DNA of 64,000 nucleotides from contig NZ_JARGDK010000004.1 in NCBI RefSeq assembly GCF_029210495.1, forward strand, positions 1 to 64,000. Reading direction: 5' to 3'. This document shows positions 55,081 to 64,000 of the stretch, in pieces. A model generated the notes under the pieces. The model was not told where the DNA came from and ran no database searches. It was given only the letters and a program-made list of their open reading frames with translations. The translations under genes and the position numbers were made by a program. Source of the stretch: Pseudothioclava nitratireducens (GTDB lineage Bacteria > Pseudomonadota > Alphaproteobacteria > Rhodobacterales > Rhodobacteraceae). Each line of letters begins with the position of its first letter. Within the stretch, counting starts at the first letter, position 1.

Positions 55081-56127
55081 TCAAGGGATCAAAAGCGACG
55101 CATCCCCATACGAGAAGAACCGATACCGTTGCGTCACGGCGTGGTCGTAGATGCGCCGGATACGATCCGCGCCCATCAGCGCCGAAACCAGCATCAGGAG
55201 CGTCGATTTGGGCAGGTGGAAATTGGTCATGAGCGCGTCGGTTACGCGGAATGTGTAACCGGGATAGATGAAAATATCGGTCGTGCCGCGAAACGGCGCG
55301 ACCTGCCCGCTCGCAGCCGCGCTCTCGATCAGGCGCAGCGCTGTGGTGCCGACCGGAATCACCCGCCCGCCCGCCGCCTTGGTCGCCGCGATCTCGGCGG
55401 CGGCGGTCTCGGTGACCTCTCCCCATTCAGCATGCATCTTGTGGGTGGTCACGTCCTCGACCTTGACCGGCAGGAAAGTGCCCGCACCGACATGCAGTGT
55501 CACCTCGGTGAACTGCACCCCCTTGGCCGCGAGACGTTCCAGCATGTCCCGCGTCAGGTGCAGGCTTGCGGTCGGCGCCGCAACCGCGCCCGCGTGGCGC
55601 GCGAATACGGTTTGATAATCGGTCGTGTCGGCCTCGTCAGGCGCGCGAAGCGCCGCGATATAGGGTGGCAGCGGCATCGCACCCGCCTCCGCCAATGCCG
55701 CGTCGAAATCCGCGCCCGCACAGTTGAAGTCGATCCGCATCTGCCCTTCGGAGATTGCCACGACCTGCGCCGAGAGCTTCTCCGAGAAGCGGATCTCCTC
55801 GCCCGCGCGCAGTTTGCGCAACGGCTTGGCCAGCGCCATCCAGCCGCCCTCGGGGGCCGGTTCGAGCAGCGTCACCTCGATCTTCGCCGTGACCTCACCC
55901 TGCGCCGAGTGGCGCGTGCGCGTGCCCGACAGCCGCGCCGGGATCACCTTGGTGTTGTTCAGCACCAGCCGATCCCCGGGCCGGAACAGATCCGGCAGAG
56001 CGCGCACATGCAGATCGCGGATCGTGTCGCCCTCGGCGACGAGCAGCTTGGCGCTTTCACGCGGGCTGGCGGGCCGGGTTGCGATCAGCGCCTCGGGCAG
56101 TTCGAAATCGAAATCGTCGAGTTTCAT
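55081..56127 (-). CDS. queA: S-adenosylmethionine:tRNA ribosyltransferase-isomerase
   Basis: A 348-residue enzyme that adds the epoxycyclopentanediol group to make epoxyqueuosine in tRNA. Conserved N-terminus [29 protein letters not shown], the [10 protein letters not shown] segment, [42 protein letters not shown], and the C-terminal [24 protein letters not shown]. Its length is usual (E. coli 356). Its start overlaps the stop of the AsmA-like gene upstream (ATGA). Confidence 0.95.
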   Translation of the reverse strand: MKLDDFDFELPEALIATRPASPRESAKLLVAEGDTIRDLHVRALPDLFRPGDRLVLNNTKVIPARLSGTRTRHSAQGEVTAKIEVTLLEPAPEGGWMALAKPLRKLRAGEEIRFSEKLSAQVVAISEGQMRIDFNCAGADFDAALAEAGAMPLPPYIAALRAPDEADTTDYQTVFARHAGAVAAPTASLHLTRDMLERLAAKGVQFTEVTLHVGAGTFLPVKVEDVTTHKMHAEWGEVTETAAAEIAATKAAGGRVIPVGTTALRLIESAAASGQVAPFRGTTDIFIYPGYTFRVTDALMTNFHLPKSTLLMLVSALMGADRIRRIYDHAVTQRYRFFSYGDASLLIP

Positions 56128-59100
56128 TCGCTCAGAACCTCTGGCGGTGCGCGGCGGAAAATCTCGCGGAACATGCCGGGCGTCAGGATCGAGAGCGGGT
56201 TGACCGTGATTTGCGGCGCGTCCTTGGACCCCGAGAGCCGATAGGTCACACCGAACAGCCCCTCGCCGCGACGGGTGAGGATCTGACCGATCCCGTTGAG
56301 CAAATAGAACGGCGAAACAACGCCTTGCATGTCGATCTTCCCGCTGGACGGATAGAAATTGCCCTGCATCGTCACCCCCATGGAAGCGCCGATAGCCTCG
56401 CCCCTTGTGACGCTGACCCCGTTGGGCGTCAAGCGAAAGGCCCCGTCCACCTCGGAGAAGAGCAACCCCTCTCCGTTGAGCTGTTCGAGCAGCCCGATCA
56501 CCGAGGCCGCCGACAGCAGAGACGCCAGAACCGGGGCGTTGCGCACCCGCAGATTGGCCATTTTTACCTGCCCGTCATAGGTCTCGCGCCCCGACGGCGT
56601 CAGGGTCATATCGAGGCTGCCACCCCGTGCACGATCAAAGATGCCGGCCGCGGCCATCGCCTGCCCGGCATCGTCCGCGCGCAGCCGGACCGCGCTGCGG
56701 CCCGACCTGTGCGGCGCGAGCGTGCCCACAACCGGGGCCGCGCCATTGATGCGTCCGTTGAACGTGCCGCTGAACCCGCCACGCGTCGAAAACTCCCCCC
56801 GGAACCCGGTGAGCGCAATGGAGTCGCTCACCTGAAGCCGGTCTAGCGCAGCGGTGATCTTGCCTCCGCCCGCACCGCCCCCGCTGCCCGATCCGGCAGT
56901 GAACCGGCGCAGGTCGAAGCGCCCCTCGCGCACCACCACATCCGGGGCCGCGCCACCGCGCCCCACGAGATCGGCGGCACCGGTGAACCAGTTGGCGATG
57001 GCCAGCCGGTCGAACCGCGCGCGCTCCAGCCCGCCTGCCGCGCGCAGGGTCAGATTGCCCTCGGCGCTGAGCCCCGGCGCCTCAAGGGTCAGCGCCTCCA
57101 CCGTCGGCGGCTGGCCAAGCGCCCCGCTGAGCGCCAAACGTCCCGTGCTCTGCGCCCCCATCGCAAAGCCGATCTGCGGGATCGAAAGCGCGATGCCCTT
57201 AAGGTCGGTTGCCACGTCATAGCGCGTCGGCTCTCCGCGTCGCAGGTCAAGCCGCACCCGCCCCCAGCCTTTCCCCGTCAGCGCCCCCCGTGGCAAAGCA
57301 ATATCAAAGGCGTCAAGCGCGGCGGGGGTGATCTGCACATGGCCCTCGACGGTCGAACTCCCCTGGGCTTCGGGCCCGAATGCCTGCGACCAGCGCGCGT
57401 CGAAGGGCACGCCGGAAAGCGCGCCCTTGCCCGAGAGGCTGATCCCCGCCCGGTCGGCCCGCAAATCGAAAGCCTCGGCGGTAAGCGTGCGCCCCGGAAC
57501 GATCTTTTCAGAGGACACCTCAGTCAGGCGTGCGGTCACGTCAAAGCTGACATCCTCGGGCGCAACCTTTTGGGCCAGCCGCAATTTCAGCACCGTCAAC
57601 GCATCGGCCCAGCCCTCGGCCAGATCGGTCGGCTGCCCGGCCTTGCGCATGAATTCAAACGGCGGCTGATCGAGCAGCGAGAGCGCCGCCGGGATCTGTG
57701 AGCGGGTGCGCAGCTTGACCACCGCGGGCGGCGGCTTGATGCGCACATCGGGCACCACCATGACCGTGTCCGCCACCTCGACCGAGCCACCCGAAGGGGC
57801 GACGACATGGCCTTCCTCGACCATCAGCCCATGACGCTGCCCCAGGATCGCGGCAAAGCCCCGGCCCTGCTTCACATTGGGCAGCGTGCGCAAAATCCGC
57901 ACATCCGCCCCGCGGAATTCGTAATTGAGTGCCAGTTCCGGCTCTTCGGCGGGCCGAATGCGCAGCGCGGCACGGACATTGTGCAGCTCGCCCGTAGTGA
58001 CGTTCTGCGCCACCCAGTCACGGGTCTTGGGCACCACGAAGGTCGGCCAGAGCGCCAGCATCCGCTCGGCTCCGATCGCGTTGATCGCGGTATCCAGCGC
58101 AACATGCCAGCCCTGCGCGCGGACTCGTGCGCCGCCGCGCATCGAGATCCGCGTCTCCTCGCTGTGAAGCTGCACCTGCCCCAGTTCGACCTCGAACGGG
58201 TCGAGCCGGAGGCGCAGATCGACCTCGCCGCCCGAAAAACGCGCGGGGGATTCAAACAGGCCCTCGGGATCGAGTTGCAGATCGGTAATCTGCACCTGAC
58301 CGAGGATCGAGCGCGGCAGGCCCCGCTCAAAATCGCGGATCAGGGTCTGACCATTGGCGCGCAGCCGGATCGCTCGGCTGTCAAACCGCAGATCGGTGAA
58401 CGAGACCCTCTGCGCGACCGGGTCGTAACCAAGATAGACCTTGCCGCCATCGAAGGGGATCGCGGCTACCGCCGGATCAGGATGCACCGCGCCCGCCCCG
58501 ATCTCGAGCACCGCATTCATCCCGGTCAGCGCCCCTGCATCGTCGAGCCCGGAGCGCAGCGAGCCGGAAATCGGCGCATCAAGCACCTGCAAGGCCGCAA
58601 GCGCAGGCGATTGCACCGCAAGATCGCGCGCCGGCACATCGGTGATCGTCGCGGCGAATTCGGCCGCGCGCCCGCGTTTGCGCGTCGCCCCTGTCACCGA
58701 AACCCGCGCGGGCACCTCGCCCGCCGCCGCGATCTGCACATCAAGCGCCATCGCGATCTTTTCGTCATCTTGCGTCAGCCGCATCTGGTCGCCGCTCAGA
58801 TGCCAGACCCGCCCCAGCCGCAGATCGTCCACGCGCAGCGCGACATTCTCGATTTGCACGCGCTCGAGCATGGCAAGGGCCGGCACCTCGAAGACACGCT
58901 CGAATTCTTCGACCGCTTCGGACAGGCTCGCCACCGCGATCGCGGGCATCTCCTGCCCCTGGTTGAACCCGAAATCGAACCGTCCATCTTCCAGCCGTCG
59001 CAGCGCGATCTGCGCGCCCCGGATCCGAAAGCCGCGCGGCACGACATGGCCGCGCAGCAGCGGTTGCGCATAAAGCGTCGTGCGCAGCTCGGGAAAGACC

Positions 59101-59447
59101 GCGATGGTGGTGCCGTTCGCCCGCGTCAGCTCGACATCGTGAAAGCGCACCCGCGGCACGATCCCCTCGTCGACGATGACATCCGCCCCCCCCGCGAGCG
59201 TGACCGTCATCCGCCCCGCTAGCGCCGCGTTGGCGCGCGCCTCGAAGCGGGTCACCATCCAGTCAGGAAACGACAGCGCGCGATGGGTGATCGCCAGCGC
59301 CAGAAACACCACGACCAACCCGACAATCGGGAGGCTCATCAAGAGCCACAGCCCGAAATGCCCGGCCTGCCGATGCAGCCCCGGCCCGCGCCCTTGCGGG
59401 TCGGCCGCCTGCGCCTCGGGGGGCGCCGGATCGGGAAGCTGCGTCAT
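56124..59447 (-). CDS. large AsmA/YhdP-like protein (DUF3971)
   Basis: A 1107-residue protein with one N-terminal membrane helix (about residues 31-53) and a long beta-rich body predicted to sit in the periplasm. The DUF3971 region and the AsmA-like C-terminal region (RFDLRRF..., [61 protein letters not shown]) identify the YhdP/TamB/AsmA superfamily, whose members form lipid-carrying bridges between inner and outer membrane. The start at 59447 follows AGGTAGG. It overlaps queA by ATGA and is divergent from bcp. Confidence 0.85.
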   Translation of the reverse strand: MTQLPDPAPPEAQAADPQGRGPGLHRQAGHFGLWLLMSLPIVGLVVVFLALAITHRALSFPDWMVTRFEARANAALAGRMTVTLAGGADVIVDEGIVPRVRFHDVELTRANGTTIAVFPELRTTLYAQPLLRGHVVPRGFRIRGAQIALRRLEDGRFDFGFNQGQEMPAIAVASLSEAVEEFERVFEVPALAMLERVQIENVALRVDDLRLGRVWHLSGDQMRLTQDDEKIAMALDVQIAAAGEVPARVSVTGATRKRGRAAEFAATITDVPARDLAVQSPALAALQVLDAPISGSLRSGLDDAGALTGMNAVLEIGAGAVHPDPAVAAIPFDGGKVYLGYDPVAQRVSFTDLRFDSRAIRLRANGQTLIRDFERGLPRSILGQVQITDLQLDPEGLFESPARFSGGEVDLRLRLDPFEVELGQVQLHSEETRISMRGGARVRAQGWHVALDTAINAIGAERMLALWPTFVVPKTRDWVAQNVTTGELHNVRAALRIRPAEEPELALNYEFRGADVRILRTLPNVKQGRGFAAILGQRHGLMVEEGHVVAPSGGSVEVADTVMVVPDVRIKPPPAVVKLRTRSQIPAALSLLDQPPFEFMRKAGQPTDLAEGWADALTVLKLRLAQKVAPEDVSFDVTARLTEVSSEKIVPGRTLTAEAFDLRADRAGISLSGKGALSGVPFDARWSQAFGPEAQGSSTVEGHVQITPAALDAFDIALPRGALTGKGWGRVRLDLRRGEPTRYDVATDLKGIALSIPQIGFAMGAQSTGRLALSGALGQPPTVEALTLEAPGLSAEGNLTLRAAGGLERARFDRLAIANWFTGAADLVGRGGAAPDVVVREGRFDLRRFTAGSGSGGGAGGGKITAALDRLQVSDSIALTGFRGEFSTRGGFSGTFNGRINGAAPVVGTLAPHRSGRSAVRLRADDAGQAMAAAGIFDRARGGSLDMTLTPSGRETYDGQVKMANLRVRNAPVLASLLSAASVIGLLEQLNGEGLLFSEVDGAFRLTPNGVSVTRGEAIGASMGVTMQGNFYPSSGKIDMQGVVSPFYLLNGIGQILTRRGEGLFGVTYRLSGSKDAPQITVNPLSILTPGMFREIFRRAPPEVLSE

Positions 59448-59545
59448 CCTACCTCGTCCTCGGATCGGTTTTTCTTTGTCTTGAACTTTATAATTGCGCA
59501 AGGCGGGCTAGAACGTAAGCCAAAAGCAATTGACGGAGGTCCCAA

Positions 59546-60028
59546 ATGATCGCGATTGGCGAAACCGCGCCTGATTTCACCCTGCCGCGCACCCAGACCG
59601 GAGCCGGTTCCGGTTCGGAAACGCTGACCCTCTCGGCGCTGCGGCCCGCACCGGTGGTGCTCTATTTCTACCCCAAGGACGACACCCCCGGCTGCACCAC
59701 CGAGGCGCTCGATTTCACCCGGCTTGCCGAGGAATTCGCCAAGGCAGGCGCCGTTGTCGTCGGTATCTCCAAGGACACCCCCGCCAAGCACGACAAGTTC
59801 TGCACCAAGCACGGGCTGGGCATCACGCTTGTTTCGGATGCCGAGAGCGATACCTGCGAGCGTTACGGCACATGGGTCGAGAAGAACATGTATGGCAAGA
59901 CCTACATGGGCATCCAGCGCGCGACCGTGCTGATCGGCGGGGATGGCAAAGTGCTCGAGGTCTGGGACAAGGTGAAGGTCAAGGGCCATGCCGAGGAGGT
60001 TCTCGCACGGCTGCGTGATCTGTCCTGA
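59546..60028 (+). CDS. bcp: thiol peroxidase Bcp (peroxiredoxin)
   Basis: A 160-residue peroxiredoxin that reduces H2O2 and organic peroxides. The peroxidatic Cys50 is in YPKDDTPGCTTEA. The resolving Cys found 5 residues later in E. coli Bcp is Leu55 here; another Cys occurs in HDKFCTKHGLG, so this is a 1-Cys or atypical 2-Cys form. Typical C-terminal part: YGKTYMGIQRATVLIGGDGKVLEVW. GGAGG precedes the ATG. It is divergent from the AsmA-like gene. Confidence 0.92.
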   Translation: MIAIGETAPDFTLPRTQTGAGSGSETLTLSALRPAPVVLYFYPKDDTPGCTTEALDFTRLAEEFAKAGAVVVGISKDTPAKHDKFCTKHGLGITLVSDAESDTCERYGTWVEKNMYGKTYMGIQRATVLIGGDGKVLEVWDKVKVKGHAEEVLARLRDLS

Positions 60029-60231
60029 AGCTCGGCGAATAAGCCCCCGCAAATAGGCGAAAAATCGCCCAAGGCCGCCCTCGGCCCGGACAATGGGTCG
60101 CGGCACGGCCATTAACGGTTGCGCCGCGCCGCCCCCCCTTGTTAAGCCCTTGCTGCGCGCCCCTCCCTGACGGGCGCGCCTTTGCAGGTTGAGACCCGCG
60201 AAGTCGTCGGAACGAGAGCAGGACTTACGGT

Positions 60232-61554
60232 TTGCACAGACGCATCCTTGATCGCGCCAATTCGGGGCTTGAGAAATGGCTTCCCGAACAGCGCCTCTTC
60301 ATGAAATCGGACAGCGCCACGCGCTTCGTGCGGCTGCGTCCGCTGACACAGGCCGGGGTTCTGGCCGCGGGCGGGCTGTTGTTCACATGGTCGGTGATCG
60401 CAACCGCGATGCTGTTCATCACCGGGATTTCCTCGGGTCCGGGCGACGATCAGGGCCAGATTTCCACCGCCGCTTTCGAGGCGCGTCTCGAAACCCTCTC
60501 GCAAGAGCGCGACACCCGCGCCAAGGAAGCCGCGGATGCACAAAGCCGGTTCCAGCTCGCGCTGGAGCAGGTCTCGCAAATGCAGTCGCAACTGCTCAGC
60601 TCCGAAGAGCGCCGCCGCGAGCTTGAGACCGGGATCACCGTGATCCAGTCGACCCTGCGCCGCACCATGATCGAGCGTGACAGCGCCCGCGAGGAACTCG
60701 CCACGCTACAGACCGGCGATGCCGCGACGCCGGGTCAAAGCCTCGCTGCGCGCGCCGACGAAATGGAAAAGACGCTCGACGTGCTGACCTCTGCGCTTGG
60801 CGAGACCGCCGAGGAACGCGACAGCGCCACGCTCGAAGCCGAGGCCGCGCGCCTTGAAGCCGAGCAGATCGCGCTGGAGAAACGCCTCCTCGAAGAACGC
60901 AACGACGAGATTTTCACCACGCTTGAAGGCGCTGTGAAAGTGTCGATGGAGCCGCTGGACCGCATGTTCAAGGCCGCGGGCATGAGCCCCGACACGATCC
61001 TGAACCAGGTGCGCCGCGGCTATTCCGGCACGGGCGGGCCGCTCTCGGCGATCTCGCTTTCGACCAAGGGCACGCCGGGCAGCGATCTCGACGCAGAGCG
61101 CGCCTCGGGCATTCTCGATCGGCTCGACGAGATGAACATGTATCGCATCGCTGTCGATCGCCTGCCCTTCGCCATCCCGGTCAAGCAAGGCCAATTCCGT
61201 TTCACCTCGCCCTATGGCCATCGCTGGGGCCGGCTCCACGCCGGGGTCGATCTCGCTGGCCCCGTGGGCACGCCGATCTACGCGCCCGCCGACGGTGTCG
61301 TGCTCAAGGCGGGACGCGAGTCGGGCTATGGCAACGTGATCCGCATCCAGCACGATTTCGGCATCCAGACCGTCTATGGCCACCTGTCCAAATTCCGCGT
61401 GAAGACCGGGCAAAAAGTCTCGCGCGGGGAGAGGATCGGTGATATGGGGAACACCGGTCGGTCCACCGGGCCGCATCTGCACTATGAAATCCGGGTGGGC
61501 GGTTCACCCATCAACCCGATGAAATTCATCAAGGCTGCACAAGATGTTTTCTAA
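60232..61554 (+). CDS. M23 family metallopeptidase with coiled coil
   Basis: A 440-residue membrane-anchored peptidoglycan peptidase. Order: 40 cytosolic residues, a transmembrane helix (about 41-65), a long coiled coil (about 75-235), then a LytM/M23 domain with zinc ligands in RLHAGVDLAG (H-x3-D) and GPHLHYEIR (H-x-H). Such enzymes cut peptide cross-links during growth or division. The start is a TTG at 60232 behind AGCAGGA; no better start precedes the helix. It overlaps the bactofilin gene by 11 nt, a frequent M23-bactofilin pair in shape control. Confidence 0.9.
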   Translation: MHRRILDRANSGLEKWLPEQRLFMKSDSATRFVRLRPLTQAGVLAAGGLLFTWSVIATAMLFITGISSGPGDDQGQISTAAFEARLETLSQERDTRAKEAADAQSRFQLALEQVSQMQSQLLSSEERRRELETGITVIQSTLRRTMIERDSAREELATLQTGDAATPGQSLAARADEMEKTLDVLTSALGETAEERDSATLEAEAARLEAEQIALEKRLLEERNDEIFTTLEGAVKVSMEPLDRMFKAAGMSPDTILNQVRRGYSGTGGPLSAISLSTKGTPGSDLDAERASGILDRLDEMNMYRIAVDRLPFAIPVKQGQFRFTSPYGHRWGRLHAGVDLAGPVGTPIYAPADGVVLKAGRESGYGNVIRIQHDFGIQTVYGHLSKFRVKTGQKVSRGERIGDMGNTGRSTGPHLHYEIRVGGSPINPMKFIKAAQDVF

Positions 61555-62059
61555 GAGCAAAATCCACGAGCCCGGCCCCAAGGCCGCGCAGGACTCCGAC
61601 AAGGCCAAGGGCCCCGAAACCAGCCCGATCCCGGCACGTCCGGCGGGTGACTTCACGCCCTCGATGCCGCGCACCAAACCGGCCGCTTCGGTGCTATCCT
61701 CGGATCTCACCGTGACCGGCAACATCAAGACGACCGGCGACATTCAGGTCGAAGGCGTCGTCGAAGGCGACATCCGCGCGCATCTGCTGACGGTGGGTGA
61801 AACCGCGACGATCCGCGGGGAAATCATCGCTGATGACGTGGTGGTCAATGGCCGCGTCGTGGGGCGTGTGCGTGGCCTCAAGGTCCGTCTGACCTCGACC
61901 GCCCGCGTCGAGGGCGACATCATCCACAAGACCATCGCCATTGAATCAGGCGCCCATTTCGAAGGCTCCGTTCAGCGTCAGGACGACCCGCTGCAAAGCG
62001 GTCAGGCCACGCCGAAACTCGCGCCGCCCGCGGCACCGGGCACCGAGAGCGACGCCTGA
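61544..62059 (+). CDS. bactofilin family protein
   Basis: A 171-residue bactofilin: a disordered Pro-rich N-terminus (residues 1-45), a central beta-helix (about 50-145; LTVTGNIKTTGDIQVEGVVEGDIRA, HLLTVGETATIRGEIIADDVVVNGRVVGRVRG), and a Pro/Ala-rich tail. Bactofilins polymerise into filaments that localise cell-wall enzymes. Its coupling to the M23 peptidase gene fits such a role. A terminator follows. Confidence 0.92.
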   Translation: MFSKSKIHEPGPKAAQDSDKAKGPETSPIPARPAGDFTPSMPRTKPAASVLSSDLTVTGNIKTTGDIQVEGVVEGDIRAHLLTVGETATIRGEIIADDVVVNGRVVGRVRGLKVRLTSTARVEGDIIHKTIAIESGAHFEGSVQRQDDPLQSGQATPKLAPPAAPGTESDA

Positions 62060-62083
62060 GCGCAAGACGATCCGAAACAGATG

Positions 62084-62113
62084 AAGGGCGGCCCCGAGGG
62101 ACCGCCCTTTTTT
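62084..62113. terminator. terminator after the bactofilin gene
   Basis: AGGGCGG/CCGCCCT stem followed by TTTTTT, placed between convergent genes. Confidence 0.85.
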
Positions 62114-62132
62114 CATGTCTGCGTGGCCCGGA

Positions 62133-62915
62133 TCAGGCCGTCAGGTGGCGATACATATGCCAGCTCGCATGACCAAGAATCGGCAGCACTACGAAGAGGC
62201 CGATAAACGCCGGCAGCATCCCGAGGAACAGCAGACCCGCGATCGTCGCCGCCCAGATCGCCATCGAGGCCGGGTTGGCGAGCACCGCCTGCACCGAGGT
62301 GATGATCGCGGTGATAAAGTCGATCTCGCGCTCCAGCAGAAGCGGCAATCCGACCACGGTAAAGGCGAAGAGCACGGCGGCGAAAGCGGCTCCGACGGCT
62401 GTTCCAAAGCTCAGCATGGCCAGCCCGTTCGCACTCAGCAGCACGTCGATCGGGGAGGTATTCCCGCTGAACGCCTTGGTTCCGAGGAACAGCGCGAAAC
62501 TGGTATGAGCGATGAAAATCCAGAACATGAACAACAGCAGGATGACCACTGACATCGAGGGCATCTGACGGTCCTTCTGGGCAAAGACCACGCCCAGCAC
62601 GTCGCGCCACAAAAGCGGCTCGCCCGCCTCGATGCGACGGCTGACCTCATAAAGCCCAATCGCCGCGAAGGGCGCGAAAAGCGGGAAGCCGAGCATGAAC
62701 GGCACCAGCCACCATTCCCGCCCATTGGCCGCGAAGACCAGATAAAGCACGATGCCCCCCAGCACATAGACCAGCGAGAAAAAGATCCCGAAGGCCGGGG
62801 CGCGAAGAAAATCCCGCATCCCAAGGCGCAGAACCTCGGGGATCGCCGCGACCGGCATATCCTTGATCTGCGGAAGTTCTGACGGTTCTGATGGGCGCTC
62901 CATCACTTGCTGCAT
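62133..62915 (-). CDS. DUF2189 membrane protein
   Basis: A 260-residue polytopic inner-membrane protein of the DUF2189 family: a short cytosolic N-terminus, then about six helices. Family-typical stretches: LRLGMRDFLRAPAFGIFFSLVYVLGGIVLYLVF, PFMLGFPLFAPFAAIGLYEVSRRIEAGEPL, VVGLPLLLEREIDFITAIITSVQAV, and the end ILGHASWHMYRHLTA. The family often accompanies respiratory genes, but the function is unknown. A GGGAGAG site precedes the ATG. The 249 bp before it up to 63164 hold no gene I can support. Confidence 0.85.
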   Translation of the reverse strand: MQQVMERPSEPSELPQIKDMPVAAIPEVLRLGMRDFLRAPAFGIFFSLVYVLGGIVLYLVFAANGREWWLVPFMLGFPLFAPFAAIGLYEVSRRIEAGEPLLWRDVLGVVFAQKDRQMPSMSVVILLLFMFWIFIAHTSFALFLGTKAFSGNTSPIDVLLSANGLAMLSFGTAVGAAFAAVLFAFTVVGLPLLLEREIDFITAIITSVQAVLANPASMAIWAATIAGLLFLGMLPAFIGLFVVLPILGHASWHMYRHLTA

Positions 62916-63164
62916 CGGCTCTCTCCCTCATGCTGTAAGGCGTGGGATGCGTTGGCCCGGAACCTCTTCATGGCATTGCCGGCCCTCCCTGCCTGCTATG
63001 CCGATCCGTCCGCCTGCGGCATCCCGCCGCAGCTCCAGAATGATCGGGGCGAAGCGGATTTGGCAAGAAAATCTCTCGCGGCAGCGCAGCATCGCGGTCC
63101 GGATGCGCGGGCGCGCGCACCGGATGGCTAAAGGATTTCTGAAAAAGGAACGGGCCCTCGGGTC

Positions 63165-63710
63165 TCAGTGTCCCAAGGCATCAAGCGCCGATTTGAGCTG
63201 CGCTTCGACGGCCTCGCCGCCAGAAAGCTCCAGAATGGGTTCCTTGCGTCTTGCCAGCCAGTCTCGGTGGCGTTGCAGCGAGCGCCCCGAAAAATAGGGA
63301 TCGTCATAACCTGCCGCCCATTTCAGAAAGGCCGCGTGGTTATGCGCCATATCGCCGCCCGGACGGATACGGTCTCCAAACCGCGCGCCTTCGCGCTTGC
63401 GCAGCCGCGCGAGCCGAAGCGGCGTCGGAGCGGTCACGAATACGATCAGGTCCAGCCCCTTGAGGATCGGCTCGCCCCAACCATCGGCGGAGCCCGACAG
63501 AACCCAATCGCCGCCCGCCTTGGCCTGCGCCTCAAGGATCATCTCGATGCGCTCGACAGCGGGGCGTTTGTCGGTGAAGGGAATGGCGCTTTCGCGCCAG
63601 TAATAGTCATCGGTATCGAGATGGGTGACCCCCAGATGCGCGGCAATCGCGCGCCCAAGGGTCGAGGTTCCAGACCCCGCAGCGCCAGTCAGATAGACCC
63701 GCGCCGCCAC
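63165..63710 (-). CDS. P-loop kinase-like ATPase with altered Walker A
   Basis: A 181-residue protein of the adenylate-kinase-like/AAA_18 type. The P-loop reads TGAAGSGTSTLGRAIA with Thr15 in place of the usual Lys, a form seen in a family often named adenylate kinase-like ATPase. HLDTDDYYWRES resembles a phosphate-acceptor (shikimate/gluconate kinase-like) region, and LRKREGARFGDRIRPGGDM a lid. The start is a GTG at 63710, 4 nt after the prfB stop. The substrate is unknown. Confidence 0.7.
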   Translation of the reverse strand: MAARVYLTGAAGSGTSTLGRAIAAHLGVTHLDTDDYYWRESAIPFTDKRPAVERIEMILEAQAKAGGDWVLSGSADGWGEPILKGLDLIVFVTAPTPLRLARLRKREGARFGDRIRPGGDMAHNHAAFLKWAAGYDDPYFSGRSLQRHRDWLARRKEPILELSGGEAVEAQLKSALDALGH

Positions 63711-63714
63711 CCGA

Positions 63715-64000
63715 TCAGTCGTCCGCTTGCGCGTCGGCGCGAGACTTGCCCTCGACGCCCATCGCCAATGTTGCCGCCATCAGACCGTCGAGATCACCGT
63801 CGAGCACCCCTTGCGTGTCCGAAGTCTCAAACCCCGTCCGAAGGTCCTTCACCATCTGATAGGGTTGCAAGACGTAGGACCGGATCTGGTTGCCCCAGCC
63901 CGCCTCGCCCTTGGCCTCGTGGGCCTCGTTGATGGCGGCGTTCCGCCGGTCCAGCTCCATCTGGTAGAGCCGCGATTTAAGCGCGTTCATCGCGATCTCG
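63715..64000 (-). CDS. prfB: peptide chain release factor 2, C-terminal end (partial)
   Basis: Runs off the window edge; the frame is open to 64000 with no start. The visible 95 residues match the RF2 C-terminus: [69 protein letters not shown]. The stop-recognition SPF tripeptide, the GGQ motif and any programmed frameshift site lie outside. RF2 reads UGA and UAA. The kinase-like gene follows at 4 nt, likely co-transcribed. Confidence 0.92.
   Translation of the reverse strand, partial: EIAMNALKSRLYQMELDRRNAAINEAHEAKGEAGWGNQIRSYVLQPYQMVKDLRTGFETSDTQGVLDGDLDGLMAATLAMGVEGKSRADAQADD

Noticed and set aside
62916-63164. Possible small gene between the DUF2189 and kinase-like genes
   Set aside because: Open frames here on both strands lack a ribosome-binding site and look like shadow composition.

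Overview
The window is a GC-rich chromosomal stretch of an alphaproteobacterium, most likely in the Rhodobacteraceae/Paracoccaceae. The evidence is the gene order dnaB-alr-mlaE-mlaF-pqiA-like-radA-cvpA-purF, the zapA/coiled-coil pair divergent from tkt, tandem gap genes, a complete valine-degradation cluster, and a LexA box of the GTTC-N7-GTTC type. A sulfur-oxidising relative such as Thioclava or Rhodobacter is possible, but the genus cannot be fixed from the sequence alone. I saw no rRNA, tRNA, insertion sequence, phage or CRISPR array.

Layout. 1-3.2 kb: infC (apparent AUA start), an L,D-transpeptidase, and a two-gene YeeE/YedE sulfur-transport unit behind an operator of the SqrR/BigR type. 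The gap behind it holds a candidate FNR-controlled small RNA. 3.2-10.1 kb: an accessory-looking glycan locus with a glycosyltransferase/hydrolase fusion, two related GT2-like transferases and a hydrolase-like paralogue that has lost catalytic residues. 10.1-21.5 kb: pyrC, pyrE, dnaB, alr, an Mla-type ABC exporter pair, radA, cvpA and purF. 21.5-31 kb: zapA, tkt, a DMT permease, a lipid-A-type acyltransferase, a DUF1223 protein and aconitase. 31-39 kb: small exported or membrane proteins, purB, a lone fliG, two different gap genes around a small membrane protein, coaD and a CBS protein. 39-46 kb: a LysR regulator and the valine pathway (mmsA, acyl-CoA dehydrogenase, 3-hydroxyisobutyryl-CoA hydrolase, mmsB). 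46-53 kb: a Crp/Fnr regulator with a DUF2892 protein, two RcnB-like proteins, uvrA, rhodanese and lpdA. 53-64 kb: an MFS transporter, queA, a large AsmA-like protein, bcp, an M23 peptidase with a bactofilin, a DUF2189 protein, a kinase-like ATPase and the 3' end of prfB.

How it works together. Most of the window is housekeeping. Three regulatory themes can be read in the DNA. First, SqrR/BigR-type palindromes (ATTC-N8-GAAT) stand before both the YeeE/YedE pair and the rhodanese, suggesting one sulfide/persulfide-responsive regulon. Second, LacI-type palindromes with a central CpG stand before tkt, gap1 and gap2, suggesting common control of central carbon flow. Third, a palindromic FNR box lies at the right distance to drive a terminator-ended transcript of about 125 nt. 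The two gap genes differ at the residue that sets NAD preference, which suggests a split between NADP-type gluconeogenic/anabolic and NAD-type glycolytic enzymes.
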